Assembly (NCBI GenBank): GCA_002353635.1
Contig: DEKA01000003.1
Span: forward strand, 4,285-29,502
Origin: Lachnospiraceae bacterium UBA2734
Lineage (GTDB): Bacteria > Bacillota > Clostridia > Lachnospirales > Lachnospiraceae
DNA length: 25,218 bases
Reading direction: 5' to 3'
Shown: piece by piece, positions 5,739-13,305 of the stretch
How positions within the stretch are numbered: the stretch's first letter is position 1
Layout: each line of letters begins with the position of its first letter
The notes under the pieces: model-generated
Databases searched by the model: none
Told to the model about the DNA's origin: nothing
The model's input: the letters and a program-made list of their open reading frames with translations, nothing else
Made by a program: the position numbers and the translations under genes

Positions 5739-7973
5739 ATGGCGGTCAGTACAGCACAGAAGGATGAGCGGATCAGTGTTTTTGGAGATTTTACAATCCA
5801 GCTGCCGGAAGGAATCACTTATTGGATCGCGCAGCAGGAGGGGGATCTGCCGGAAAAAGGTGAGAAGCCGGATCTGATCATCGGTGCGCCAAGGCCGATG
5901 GCGGGCGGGGCGGACTTCACGAAGTCCGCAGTGAAGGCGGTTATCCGGAATTTTGCGGCAGGCCTTTTTATCAAGGAATTTGGCTTTGATGTGCAGCAAT
6001 TGACTGTACTGGACAATAAATCGGTTCTCGTATTTTGCACGCATATTTCCGATGACAATGCGTACATTCATTTCGTCGTGGCTACACAGAGCGGTCTTTA
6101 TCAGGGAAGATTCCATGCGCCGGGAAACGGAGACCGCAAGAGAGCGGAATATACTAAAAAGATTCTGGCCAGTATCTGTGTGATCGGAGAGGAAGAACTC
6201 AGTCAAGGGGCGGCAGTCTTTGCAGGAGAGGAGACGGACACGAGCGGTGTTTCCAGAGAAACTGCGGGCGTCACTGAAACGAGCGGTGTTTCGAGCGCTG
6301 TTCCCGGAGAAACTGCGGACATCACTGACACGAACGGTGGTCCCGGCCAAACCGTTGTATCGGATGAGATTGAGAACGGCAGGGGCGATGGTTTCGACGG
6401 TGGTGCCACACAGTCCGGCGCAGATGCTGTGGAAATGCCTGATAAAGCCAAGGCTGGCAGAGAAACTGCCGCGGCGGAAACGCCTGTCAGCGACAGGAGC
6501 AGTGCTGTGGATAAGAAGACCAATGATGATAAGGAAAGCACTGCAAATTTGCCCGGTGAAGCCAAGGTGGATAGTCCGGCTGTAACGGATGTATCTAATG
6601 AAACAAATGGCAGAGAGCCTGCCGCAGCAGAAGCATCTAGTGGAGCCAAGACGAGCAGCCCGTCCGCAGCAGACATATCCAACAATGAGAACGAGAAGAA
6701 GAGCACTGCCGCACCCGGCCGCTCACCTGCGCACACCATCACGCCTGAGCAGGAGAGAATCATCCAGCTGGAGCTTGCCAGAAAGGCCAAGCTCCAGAAG
6801 ATGAAGGAGCGCTTTGTCGGAAACGATTATGTGGAGTCGGAGATCGATCATTTCATCGCGCAGTCGGAGAGAACAGCAGAGAGCGCGCTGGATGAATTCC
6901 ATAGCTTCCTTGCACAGGTGCAGGATTATGCAGCCAATGCGCAGTTTACAGGACCTGATGATCCTGACTATCTGAAAATGCTGGCAGACATCCAGGGCGA
7001 AGAGAACTACCTCGGCGATGCGCTCATGGACCAGATGAGAGAGATGGACAGCACCGGATCCAATGCCATGAAGCGCAATGTTTCCGAGGCGTGCGTGCTC
7101 CGCATCATCCGCCACATGGATTATCTCGCGAAGAAGGCTTCCGAGCTGGCAGTGCGCCTGAATCAGGAGGTGCGCTATGCCTATGAGATGCCGGAGGATA
7201 TCTGCGCACTCATTGAAAAATGGCGCGGGATCCGCGGAAGCCTTCCTTCCTTCATCGCGGAGTCGGATCGGAAGAAGGAGCAGAGAATCAGCAGTGCGCT
7301 CAAGGAAAAGATAGAGATGTCGAGAGGGGCGGCCTTCGATGCACAGCAGAACATCGACGTGTTGCACGAGGATATTGAAGCTGCCGAACAGGAAGTCGAG
7401 AACGCGGAGGAGGCGCTCGCTGTTTTCAAGGAAGGCGTAGAGGCCAGAAAGGAAGCGGCGCAAAAGGAAAAAGAGGAAGCTCTGCAGCAGAATGAGGAGA
7501 AGATCCGACAGGTGCAGGGTGCCCTTGAGGATGTGAAGAAGGAGAAGGAGACGCTCGAAGAGGAGCTCGATCACACCTTCGCGCTCAACATGAGCCGAAA
7601 GAAGACCCTTTCCGGGCAGATTGAGGAGAAGCAAAAGAGCATCGAGGAGCTCCAGGGAAGAATCAATGCACTGCGGCAGGAGGGCTCCGGCATCACGGCG
7701 GCCTGTGAGGCAAGGATTTCAGGTATCGACGACGAAGGCAAAAAGATCGCCGACAGACTTAGCTCTCTCCGCGCACAGACCGAATCGATGAAGAACGAGC
7801 TGTCGGAGAGCCAGGCGGCACTTAAGAAGATGCACGAGGATGTCCTCAAGGATGAGGAAGAGCTCGATCACCTTCACGAGAATTACCTGCTCGGGCGCTA
7901 TGACAAGGATGAAAATATCGCAGCAGAGAACACAGAAGACGAGAATTCTGAGCAGATACCCACTGCTGAGTGA
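5739..7973 (+). CDS. Uncharacterised 744-aa protein: N-terminal domain, disordered linker, C-terminal coiled coil
   Basis: I do not recognise a named family. The start is ATG 5739 with GGAGA about 9 bp upstream. Residues 1 to about 148 look like a compact alpha/beta domain (FGDFTIQLPEGITYWIAQQ ... VLVFCTHISDDNAYIHFVVA). Residues about 150-330 are low-complexity, rich in Ser, Thr, Ala, Glu and Gly, with loosely repeated TSGVS/ETA and NETNG-like segments. Residues about 332-500 are helical. Residues about 510-715 are a strong heptad-like coiled coil (EDIEAAEQEVENAEEAL, KEKETLEEELD, EEKQKSIEELQGRI), ending in an acidic tail. No signal peptide or membrane helix is seen, so it is probably cytoplasmic. 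The architecture suggests a scaffold or structural protein, but this is inference. The HAD phosphatase gene begins about 80 bp downstream without an obvious terminator. Confidence 0.85.
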   Translation: MAVSTAQKDERISVFGDFTIQLPEGITYWIAQQEGDLPEKGEKPDLIIGAPRPMAGGADFTKSAVKAVIRNFAAGLFIKEFGFDVQQLTVLDNKSVLVFCTHISDDNAYIHFVVATQSGLYQGRFHAPGNGDRKRAEYTKKILASICVIGEEELSQGAAVFAGEETDTSGVSRETAGVTETSGVSSAVPGETADITDTNGGPGQTVVSDEIENGRGDGFDGGATQSGADAVEMPDKAKAGRETAAAETPVSDRSSAVDKKTNDDKESTANLPGEAKVDSPAVTDVSNETNGREPAAAEASSGAKTSSPSAADISNNENEKKSTAAPGRSPAHTITPEQERIIQLELARKAKLQKMKERFVGNDYVESEIDHFIAQSERTAESALDEFHSFLAQVQDYAANAQFTGPDDPDYLKMLADIQGEENYLGDALMDQMREMDSTGSNAMKRNVSEACVLRIIRHMDYLAKKASELAVRLNQEVRYAYEMPEDICALIEKWRGIRGSLPSFIAESDRKKEQRISSALKEKIEMSRGAAFDAQQNIDVLHEDIEAAEQEVENAEEALAVFKEGVEARKEAAQKEKEEALQQNEEKIRQVQGALEDVKKEKETLEEELDHTFALNMSRKKTLSGQIEEKQKSIEELQGRINALRQEGSGITAACEARISGIDDEGKKIADRLSSLRAQTESMKNELSESQAALKKMHEDVLKDEEELDHLHENYLLGRYDKDENIAAENTEDENSEQIPTAE

Positions 7974-8053
7974 AACATAAAGGCAGCAGGCTGTATGTTA
8001 AGGGGACTATGATCTTGATTGGAAAACTACGACCGGGTGAAAAGAGGAAGGAC

Positions 8054-8887
8054 ATGGCAGTGCGGATGATAGGCCTTGATCTGGACGGCACGGTCCTGAC
8101 AGATCAGAAGGAAGTGACAAAAGCCACACGCCGGGTAATCGAAAGGGCTCTGCAGAAGGGAATTACGGTACTTCCGGTGACGGGGCGGCCCATTACCGGG
8201 ATTCCTAAGGCGGTTCTCGACATTCCGGGCATCCGCTACGCCATCACTTCGAACGGTGCCGTCCTTTATGACCTGCAGGAGAAAAGGACGGTGATCGACC
8301 ATTACCTGGACTGCGCGGCCGCGCGCGGCATTGTGGAGGAAGCGGAAGAGAACGACTGGCTCTACGATGTTTTCATCGATGGATTTGGGTACGGGAGCAT
8401 AAGATCACACGAGCATCTCATGCATTTCTTTGAAGGCACGGCGCTGGCACAGTATATCGGCACAAGCCGGAAAGGAGTTGGAGATATCTTTTCATATATA
8501 GAGAGCAATAAGGACCGGATTGAAAATATCTGGGTCCGGACGAATTCGAAGGAAGAAGGGGATTGTCTCGAGCAGTTGATCCGATCCCGCTCTGACAGCA
8601 GCCGGTTGACGACGCTGCGGACGATGCCGCAGGATGTAGAGACCGTGGCAGCGAATGCCGACAAGGGCCGCACCATGGAGGAGCTGGCTGCGCGCCTTGA
8701 CATTGATCGGAAGGAAATCCTGGCCGTCGGCGATTCGGAGAACGATCTGGGTCTTCTCTCCGCTGCAGGCATTTCGGTCGCGATGGGCAACGCCTCGGAG
8801 AAGGTGAAGGCGCTTGCGGACTGGATCGCGCCGGACAATGCGCATGATGGGGCGGCCGCGGCGATTATGAGATATGCATTTACTTAA
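8054..8887 (+). CDS. Cof-type HAD-superfamily phosphatase
   Basis: Cytoplasmic Mg-dependent phosphatase, 277 aa, of the Cof/YidA-like HAD subfamily, which dephosphorylates sugar phosphates, nucleotides or cofactors; the substrate cannot be read from sequence. Motif I is GLDLDGTVLT with nucleophile D9 and D11, motif II TSNGA, motif III the Lys in NADKGRTMEEL, motif IV GDSENDLGLL. The cap between motifs II and III is the C2 type. The open frame extends back to 7970, but the chosen start ATG 8054 has AGGAAGG just upstream and places motif I at the usual distance. Weaker alternative starts are 7970 and 8009. It probably shares a transcript with the preceding gene and is followed by the terminator at 8988. 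Confidence 0.92.
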   Translation: MAVRMIGLDLDGTVLTDQKEVTKATRRVIERALQKGITVLPVTGRPITGIPKAVLDIPGIRYAITSNGAVLYDLQEKRTVIDHYLDCAAARGIVEEAEENDWLYDVFIDGFGYGSIRSHEHLMHFFEGTALAQYIGTSRKGVGDIFSYIESNKDRIENIWVRTNSKEEGDCLEQLIRSRSDSSRLTTLRTMPQDVETVAANADKGRTMEELAARLDIDRKEILAVGDSENDLGLLSAAGISVAMGNASEKVKALADWIAPDNAHDGAAAAIMRYAFT

Positions 8888-8987
8888 CAGAGATGTACCG
8901 ATAAGATTATGAACACTGATCAGCAGCAATATGGACAAACCGAAAGATGCCCGATGCGGCTGCAAAAACAGAATAACTTATCCTAAG

Positions 8988-9023
8988 AAGGGTCCGACTG
9001 TACATAGACAGCCGGACCCTTTT
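8988..9023 (+). terminator. Intrinsic terminator after the HAD phosphatase gene
   Basis: Stem AAGGGTCCG...CTG pairs with CAG...CGGACCCTT (one A/C mismatch) around an 8-base loop, followed by TTTT. It is about 100 bp downstream of the stop codon at 8887; 8888-8987 holds no gene. Confidence 0.8.
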
Positions 9024-9051
9024 GCTCAAATTATGCGCATAGTACGAGCTT

Positions 9052-9099
9052 CCCATCCGAGATTATTGAGCTTTCGTGGGGGGCTAAATAATTACATTT
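9052..9099 (+). repeat. Dispersed intergenic palindromic element, copy 2
   Basis: Short copy: CCCATCCGA, then 44 bp in total to GGGGGGCTAAATAATTAC. It matches copy 3 (11117-11160) in length and both ends. It lies between the HAD terminator and the putative sigma-factor promoter. The left inverted arm is poorly preserved. Confidence 0.5.
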
Positions 9100-9110
9100 T
9101 TCGAAAGACC

Positions 9111-9139
9111 TGTAACCCCCACTGCACTCTTTGCGTCTA
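9111..9139 (+). promoter_or_regulatory. Candidate ECF-type promoter for the sigma/anti-sigma operon
   Basis: TGTAAC, 17 bp, CGTCTA. This resembles the TGAAAC / CGTC consensus recognised by the SigM/W/X/V group of ECF sigma factors in Bacillus. Its position upstream of an ECF sigma gene fits the common autoregulation of these operons. It would leave an approximately 160-base leader before ATG 9308. Inference from pattern only. Confidence 0.45.
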
Positions 9140-9307
9140 TATGATTGTAAGGCAGTAAGAACAAGCGATATCGCAGGGGTGAGAGCGCGGAGCGGATTTG
9201 CATGCAGCCGCACGGGATGCGCAGAAGCGCCCAAAGGAATTTTGGGGAGCGCTGTCATGCAGCTGCCACCGCGCGGAATACACCCGGTAAAAAAGGAAGC
9301 AGGACAT

Positions 9308-9877
9308 ATGGTTAAAGTTACTGATGCGGAGATCATCCGCAGGTTTTTTGACAGAGATGAGTCGGCAATTCGCGACACACAGGACAAGTACAGCCGCTAC
9401 TGCGGCTCCATCGCGCACGGGCTCCTCGCCAGTGCCGAGGACGCGGGAGAGTGCCTGAACGACACATGGCTCCGGGCCTGGAACACCATTCCGCCCGAGA
9501 AGCCGCAGAGCCTTCGCGCCTACCTTGGGAAAATAACGAGAAACCTCGCCGTCGACAGAATCCGCAGGGATTCCGCGGCAAAGAGGGGCGGAAAGGAAGC
9601 AGTGCTCGCACTTGATGAGCTCGCGGAGTGTGAGAGTGCATCTGCTGATGATGTGGAAGAAAAGGCAGCGCAGAGTGCGCTGGGAGAAGCCATCAACAGG
9701 TTTCTTGATGCACAGGACCGAGAGCGGAGAGCCCTTTTTGTGGAGCGTTACTACTACGCCGACTCGATTGCGGACATTGCGGCGCACCACAGCATGAGTG
9801 AATCCGCCGTGAAGGTCACCCTCTTCAGAATGCGGAAGGAACTGAAGAAGGAATTGGAGCGCAGGGCATTTCTCTGA
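9308..9877 (+). CDS. ECF-type RNA polymerase sigma factor
   Basis: 189-aa extracytoplasmic-function sigma factor. Region 2 (about residues 22-90) contains DAGECLNDTWLRAWNTIPPE and YLGKITRNLAVDRIRR, the core-binding and -10-recognising helices. Region 4 (about 127-182) has ALFVERYYYADSIADIAAHHSMSESAVKVTLFRMRKEL, a helix-turn-helix for the -35. An acidic linker (ELAECESASADDVEEK) joins them. The frame is open back to 9131, but ATG 9308 follows AAGGA at about 10 bp and starts the conserved sequence; residues before it would not fit the family. The next gene encodes a membrane anti-sigma factor with a DUF3298-like domain, so the closest functional model is SigV. The gene name is not assigned because ECF subgroups cannot be separated by eye. 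Confidence 0.93.
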   Translation: MVKVTDAEIIRRFFDRDESAIRDTQDKYSRYCGSIAHGLLASAEDAGECLNDTWLRAWNTIPPEKPQSLRAYLGKITRNLAVDRIRRDSAAKRGGKEAVLALDELAECESASADDVEEKAAQSALGEAINRFLDAQDRERRALFVERYYYADSIADIAAHHSMSESAVKVTLFRMRKELKKELERRAFL

Positions 9878-10006
9878 CAGAGCATCGCATTACGGTACCC
9901 GTTTTTCTGAAAATAACGAAGGACCGGCACATATCACATTTCGGCATAAGCGATGGTTCCTGTATGAGAATTCAGCAGGAATATGAAACGAAGAAGGGAA
10001 TTAAAA

Positions 10007-10936
10007 ATGAGCAGATATACCAATAAAGATCTTTTTGCAGCAATGAGTGAGATCAGACCGCAGTATGTAGATGATGCACAGAGTTTCAGAGAGGGCGGCG
10101 CAGAGAGCGCTGACCGCGCAAAGGGCAACATCCGTCTTTATAAGAACGGAGGGCGCGCATCTGTTTTCAGAGGAGAAGGAAGGCAGCACCGCGCACTGTT
10201 TACGGCGCTTAAGGCCGCGGCGGCTGTGCTGGCCGTGAGTATCATCCTTCCGAACACTTCGCCTGTCATCGCGAAGGCCTGCGACAATATTCCGGTGATC
10301 GGCGCTTATTTTCATTTGGTGACATTCAGGGACTACAGCTATGAGGATGCGCAGCATGACGCGAATGTGCAGACGGGTGAGGTACATACCGACAGCCTGA
10401 ACAACCAGACCGCGAAGCTCTCCGCCGCGGAAGTGAACACGAGGATCAAGGAGCACACAAACGAGCTCGTTGAGGAGTTCAAGAAGAGCCTTGAGGAGGG
10501 CGGCTACAGTTCTCTTCAGGTTAAGACTGACGTCGTGACGGACAGCGACCAGTGGTATGTGGTTCGCCTGAATGCCTACACAGCTTCTGCGGACGGATAC
10601 GAGGAGAACCGCTACTATGTGCTCAGCAAAGAGACCGGCGATCTGGTGAAGCTCTCTGATCTCTTCAAGGACGGCGCGGACTATGTGACGGCGATCAGCG
10701 ATGATATCAGGACACAGATGAAAGAGAGGATGGAGAAGAATCCGGACGAGACATATTTCGTTGATTCTGATATGCCTGAGGACGACTTCAAGTCGATTGA
10801 CAAGGACCAGCAGTTCTACATGAACAGCGACGGAGATCTTGTCATCACCTTCAATGAGGGCGATGTGGCGCCGATGTCCATGGGCGCGCAGGAGTTCGTG
10901 ATTGATAAGAGCGCGGTTGCGGATATTCTGAAATAA
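10007..10936 (+). CDS. RsiV-like membrane anti-sigma factor (DUF3298-type extracellular domain)
   Basis: 309 aa, following the sigma gene by 129 bp. The start is ATG 10007, with AAGGG about 8 bp upstream; an alternative ATG at 9983 has a weaker site. Residues 1 to about 62 are a short cytoplasmic sigma-binding region; about 64-88 form one membrane helix (LKAAAAVLAVSIILPNTS). The rest is extracellular: a helical SAAEVNTRIKEHTNELVEEF segment, then a beta-rich domain with RYYVLSKETGDLVKLSDLF, QQFYMNSDGDLVITFNEGDVAP and QEFVIDKSAV. This is the pattern of the DUF3298 domain of RsiV, which in Bacillus and Enterococcus binds lysozyme and triggers proteolysis of the anti-sigma factor. Lysozyme sensing here is inferred from family, not shown. 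Confidence 0.85.
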   Translation: MSRYTNKDLFAAMSEIRPQYVDDAQSFREGGAESADRAKGNIRLYKNGGRASVFRGEGRQHRALFTALKAAAAVLAVSIILPNTSPVIAKACDNIPVIGAYFHLVTFRDYSYEDAQHDANVQTGEVHTDSLNNQTAKLSAAEVNTRIKEHTNELVEEFKKSLEEGGYSSLQVKTDVVTDSDQWYVVRLNAYTASADGYEENRYYVLSKETGDLVKLSDLFKDGADYVTAISDDIRTQMKERMEKNPDETYFVDSDMPEDDFKSIDKDQQFYMNSDGDLVITFNEGDVAPMSMGAQEFVIDKSAVADILK

Positions 10937-10951
10937 CTGTATTGATCAGTA

Positions 10952-11027
10952 TCAGCACACATCGGGCCCCCCCTCGCAGTGCGTCAGGGCTCCCGATGCA
11001 GGTGTTCAGAGCTGCTGATAAATTTTT
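10952..11027 (+). terminator. Large stem-loop followed by T-run after the anti-sigma gene
   Basis: Nested inverted repeats TCAGCA...TGCTGA and CATCGGG...CCCGATG, with further G/C pairing inside, are followed by AAATTTTT. The loop is long and the pairing interrupted, so efficiency is uncertain, but the position 16 bp after the stop codon at 10936 fits a terminator. Confidence 0.55.
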
Positions 11028-11094
11028 AACAGGTTAGCATTGGCTAATAAACTTGGCCGGAACTATAATAACAACAGCAATTGTGTTAAAAATA

Positions 11095-11160
11095 GTGATT
11101 GTTCAGCACCTCATTTCCCATCCGGATTTTATGACTTTCCGAGGGGTGCTAAACAATTAC
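11095..11160 (+). repeat. Dispersed intergenic palindromic element, copy 3 (best palindrome)
   Basis: Arms GTGATTGTTCAGCACCTC (11095-11112) and GAGGGGTGCTAAACAATTAC (11141-11160) are inverted repeats with a few mismatches. Inside, CCGGA and TCCG can extend the stem. The right half matches the conserved end of the other three copies (GTGCTAAACARTTAC). Confidence 0.65.
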
Positions 11161-11170
11161 AAAAGATTGA

Positions 11171-11342
11171 CAGCCCCGGGTACGATGCTGCAGGGGCTGC
11201 CAATTTGTGCGTAGTAGCGAGGAAGGAGACATTCATGCTTGGAGGAATCCATGCTTGCATGAGATGCCTCCAAGCATGGAATGCCTTCTGACGAGCACCG
11301 CGACATCGAGTAGAAGGCGCCTGCCGCCTCCTGCTCGATGTC
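11171..11342 (+). promoter_or_regulatory. Structured leader upstream of the NifU-like/GGGtGRT operon
   Basis: Three strong inverted repeats lie in series before the first structural gene: CAGCCCC/GGGGCTG (11171-11199), CATGCTTGGAGG/CCTCCAAGCATG (11234-11278, 12 bp perfect) and GACATCGAG/CTCGATGTC (11302-11342, with inner GGCG/CGCC pairs). None ends in a T-run. The middle hairpin coincides with a short ORF having its own ribosome binding site. This looks like a cis-regulatory leader, but I do not recognise a known riboswitch class. Confidence 0.5.
11235..11291 (+). CDS. Possible 18-residue leader peptide with a C-x-x-C motif
   Basis: ORF MLGGIHACMRCLQAWNAF, preceded by AAGGAGA at 5 bp. It is encoded exactly across the 12-bp inverted repeat at 11234-11278 and ends 152 bp before the NifU-like gene. 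Two Cys codons (positions 8 and 11) and a His form an H-x-C-x-x-C pattern. A leader peptide that controls a putative iron-sulfur operon through Cys codon translation or metal binding is an attractive idea, but it could be a chance ORF. Confidence 0.4.
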   Translation: MLGGIHACMRCLQAWNAF

Positions 11343-11443
11343 ATGTGTACAACATTATGCGGAAATTCTGCAGGAGGCTCTGCCGGTGCGGGGCGGAAGG
11401 CGGAATGGCTGCAGCTGCACAAGTGTCAAGGAAGGAGATTTAT

Positions 11444-12136
11444 ATGGTTTACTCACAGGAAGTACAAGACATGTGCGTCGTTCACCAGGGCGTGCATCAC
11501 GGCGCTGCTCCGATCCCGGAAGAGGCTAAGTGGGTTCAGTCCAAAGAGGTCAAGGACATTTCCGGCTACACACACGGTGTTGGCTGGTGCGCTCCCCAGC
11601 AGGGTGCCTGCAAGCTGTCCCTGAACATCAAGAACGGCATCATCCAGGAAGCTCTGATCGAGACCATCGGATGTTCCGGAATGACACATTCTGCAGCTAT
11701 GGCCGCTGAGATTCTTCCCGGCCTCACAGTTCTCGAGGCACTGAACACAGACCTTGTCTGTGATGCCATCAACACCGCTATGAGAGAGCTGTTCCTGCAG
11801 ATCGCTTATGGCCGTTCCCAGTCCGCATTCTCCGAGGATGGACTGCAGATCGGTGCAGGCCTCGAGGATCTCGGCAAGGGCACACGCTCCATGGTTGGCA
11901 CAACATACGGCACACTTGAGAAGGGACCCCGCTATCTTGAGCTGACAGACGGCTACATCACAGATCTCGCTCTGGATGAGAACGATGAGATCATCGGCTA
12001 CAAGTTCGTCAACTTCGGCAAGATGATGGACTTCATCAAGGCTGGCGATGACGCGAATACAGCACTGAAGAAGGCTTCCGGTCAGTATGGCCGCTGCCAG
12101 GATGCTGTTAAGTTCATCGATCCCAGAAAACAGTAA
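11444..12136 (+). CDS. NifU/IscU-like iron-sulfur cluster scaffold-family protein
   Basis: 230-aa soluble protein. The start ATG 11444 has AAGGAG 6 bp upstream; longer in-frame ORFs from 11207 run through the structured leader and are not credible. The fold resembles the IscU/NifU N-terminal scaffold: Cys at 49 and 56, then LSLNIKNGIIQEALIETIGCSGMTHSAAMAAEILPGL with Cys77 in the family's GC-x3-x-S-like signature, then Cys106 in LVCDAIN. The second half (GTTYGTLEKGPRYLELTDGYITDLALDENDEIIGYKFVNFG) is not part of IscU and appears specific to this subgroup. It is 15 bp upstream of the GGGtGRT gene, its standard partner in Clostridia; such proteins are usually annotated as scaffold proteins, without an established client. 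The high proportion of preferred codons suggests strong expression. Confidence 0.85.
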   Translation: MVYSQEVQDMCVVHQGVHHGAAPIPEEAKWVQSKEVKDISGYTHGVGWCAPQQGACKLSLNIKNGIIQEALIETIGCSGMTHSAAMAAEILPGLTVLEALNTDLVCDAINTAMRELFLQIAYGRSQSAFSEDGLQIGAGLEDLGKGTRSMVGTTYGTLEKGPRYLELTDGYITDLALDENDEIIGYKFVNFGKMMDFIKAGDDANTALKKASGQYGRCQDAVKFIDPRKQ

Positions 12137-12151
12137 AGGAGGAGACTGAAG

Positions 12152-13171
12152 ATGGCTTTATTTGAATCATATGAGAGAAGAGAACCCCAGATTCTTGCCT
12201 GCCTGAAGAAGTACGGCATCAACTCCATCGAGGAGTGCAGGGATATCACACAGGCCGCCGGCCTTGATGTTTATCATCTGGTAGAGAGCATTCAGCCCAT
12301 CTGTTTTGAGAACGCGAAGTGGGCTTACACAGTTGGCGCAGCAATCGCCATCAAGAAGAACTGCCGCAAGGCCGATGAGGCTGCTGCCGCAATCGGCGAG
12401 GGTCTGCAGGCATTCTGCATCCCCGGCTCTGTTGCTGACCGCCGCAAGGTAGGTCTTGGCCACGGCAATCTCGGCAAGATGCTGCTCGAGGAGGGCACAG
12501 AGTGCTTCTGCTTCCTCGCAGGTCATGAGTCCTTCGCAGCTGCTGAGGGCGCCATCGGTATCGCCGACAAGGCCAACAAGGTCCGCAAGAAACCCCTCCG
12601 TGTCATCCTGAACGGTCTCGGCAAGGACGCAGCACAGATCATTTCCCGTGTGAACGGATTTACTTTCGTTGAGACACAGTACGATTACTACACAGGCGAG
12701 CTCAAGATCGTCAGTGAGACCTGCTACTCCAAGGATCCCACATCCCCGAGAGCAAAGGTTAAGTGCTACGGTGCCAACGATGTACAGGAAGGCGTTGCCA
12801 TCATGTGGCATGAGAATGTCGATATCTCCATCACCGGCAACTCCACTAACCCGACAAGATTCCAGCACCCTGTAGCCGGCACATACAAGAAGGAGCGCCT
12901 CGAGGCAGGAAAGAAGTACTTCTCCGTAGCTTCCGGCGGCGGCACAGGCCGTACCCTTCACCCCGACAATATGGCAGCAGGTCCTGCTTCCTACGGCATG
13001 ACCGATACCATGGGCCGTATGCACTCCGATGCGCAGTTCGCTGGTTCCTCCTCCGTTCCTGCACACGTAGAGATGATGGGTCTTATCGGAATGGGCAACA
13101 ACCCGATGGTTGGTGCTACCGTTTCCACCGCTGTTTCTGTAGCACTGGCTGCAGAGCAGGGCAAGTTCTGA
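12152..13171 (+). CDS. GGGtGRT family protein of unknown function
   Basis: 339 aa, named after its signature, seen here as ASGGGTGRTLHPDNMAAGP (about residues 263-281). Other features are the N-terminal FESYERREPQILACLKKYGI, Cys-containing segments (EECRDI, PICFEN, KKNCRK, GTECFCFLAGHES) and MGLIGMGNNPMVGATVSTAVSVALA at the C-terminus. No signal peptide or clear membrane helix is present. AAGGAGG lies about 9 bp upstream and the gene is 15 bp from the NifU-like gene, so they are co-transcribed and probably work together. The family (Pfam GGGtGRT) has no established biochemical role; the pairing with an Fe-S scaffold-like protein and the many Cys residues suggest a metal or cluster-linked function. 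A strong terminator follows at 13205. Confidence 0.92.
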   Translation: MALFESYERREPQILACLKKYGINSIEECRDITQAAGLDVYHLVESIQPICFENAKWAYTVGAAIAIKKNCRKADEAAAAIGEGLQAFCIPGSVADRRKVGLGHGNLGKMLLEEGTECFCFLAGHESFAAAEGAIGIADKANKVRKKPLRVILNGLGKDAAQIISRVNGFTFVETQYDYYTGELKIVSETCYSKDPTSPRAKVKCYGANDVQEGVAIMWHENVDISITGNSTNPTRFQHPVAGTYKKERLEAGKKYFSVASGGGTGRTLHPDNMAAGPASYGMTDTMGRMHSDAQFAGSSSVPAHVEMMGLIGMGNNPMVGATVSTAVSVALAAEQGKF

Positions 13172-13204
13172 TCAATAAAAGGGATATTTCCAGTTCCTGT
13201 ATAG

Positions 13205-13238
13205 GCCCTGGGTCTCGTAAGAGACCCAGGGCTTTTTT
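13205..13238 (+). terminator. Strong intrinsic terminator after the GGGtGRT gene
   Basis: A perfect 12-bp stem, GCCCTGGGTCTC / GAGACCCAGGGC, with loop GTAA and a T6 tract. It also separates the operon from the convergent AraC-type gene ending at 13306. Confidence 0.96.
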
Positions 13239-13305
13239 GACGGCACATTTGCGCTGCTCATCTCAGCATTCTGCTGCAGAGCAGGGCCGCTTCTCTACAC
13301 CATTG

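Noticed and set aside
5450..6350. Reverse-strand ORFs of 122 and 238 aa opposite the start of the 744-aa gene
   Set aside because: Overlap the better supported + strand gene and its leader; no ribosome binding site, and composition typical of antisense shadows.
9131..9307. 59-residue N-terminal extension of the ECF sigma factor
   Set aside because: Lies in the leader between the candidate promoter and the Shine-Dalgarno sequence; does not resemble sigma region 1 or 2.
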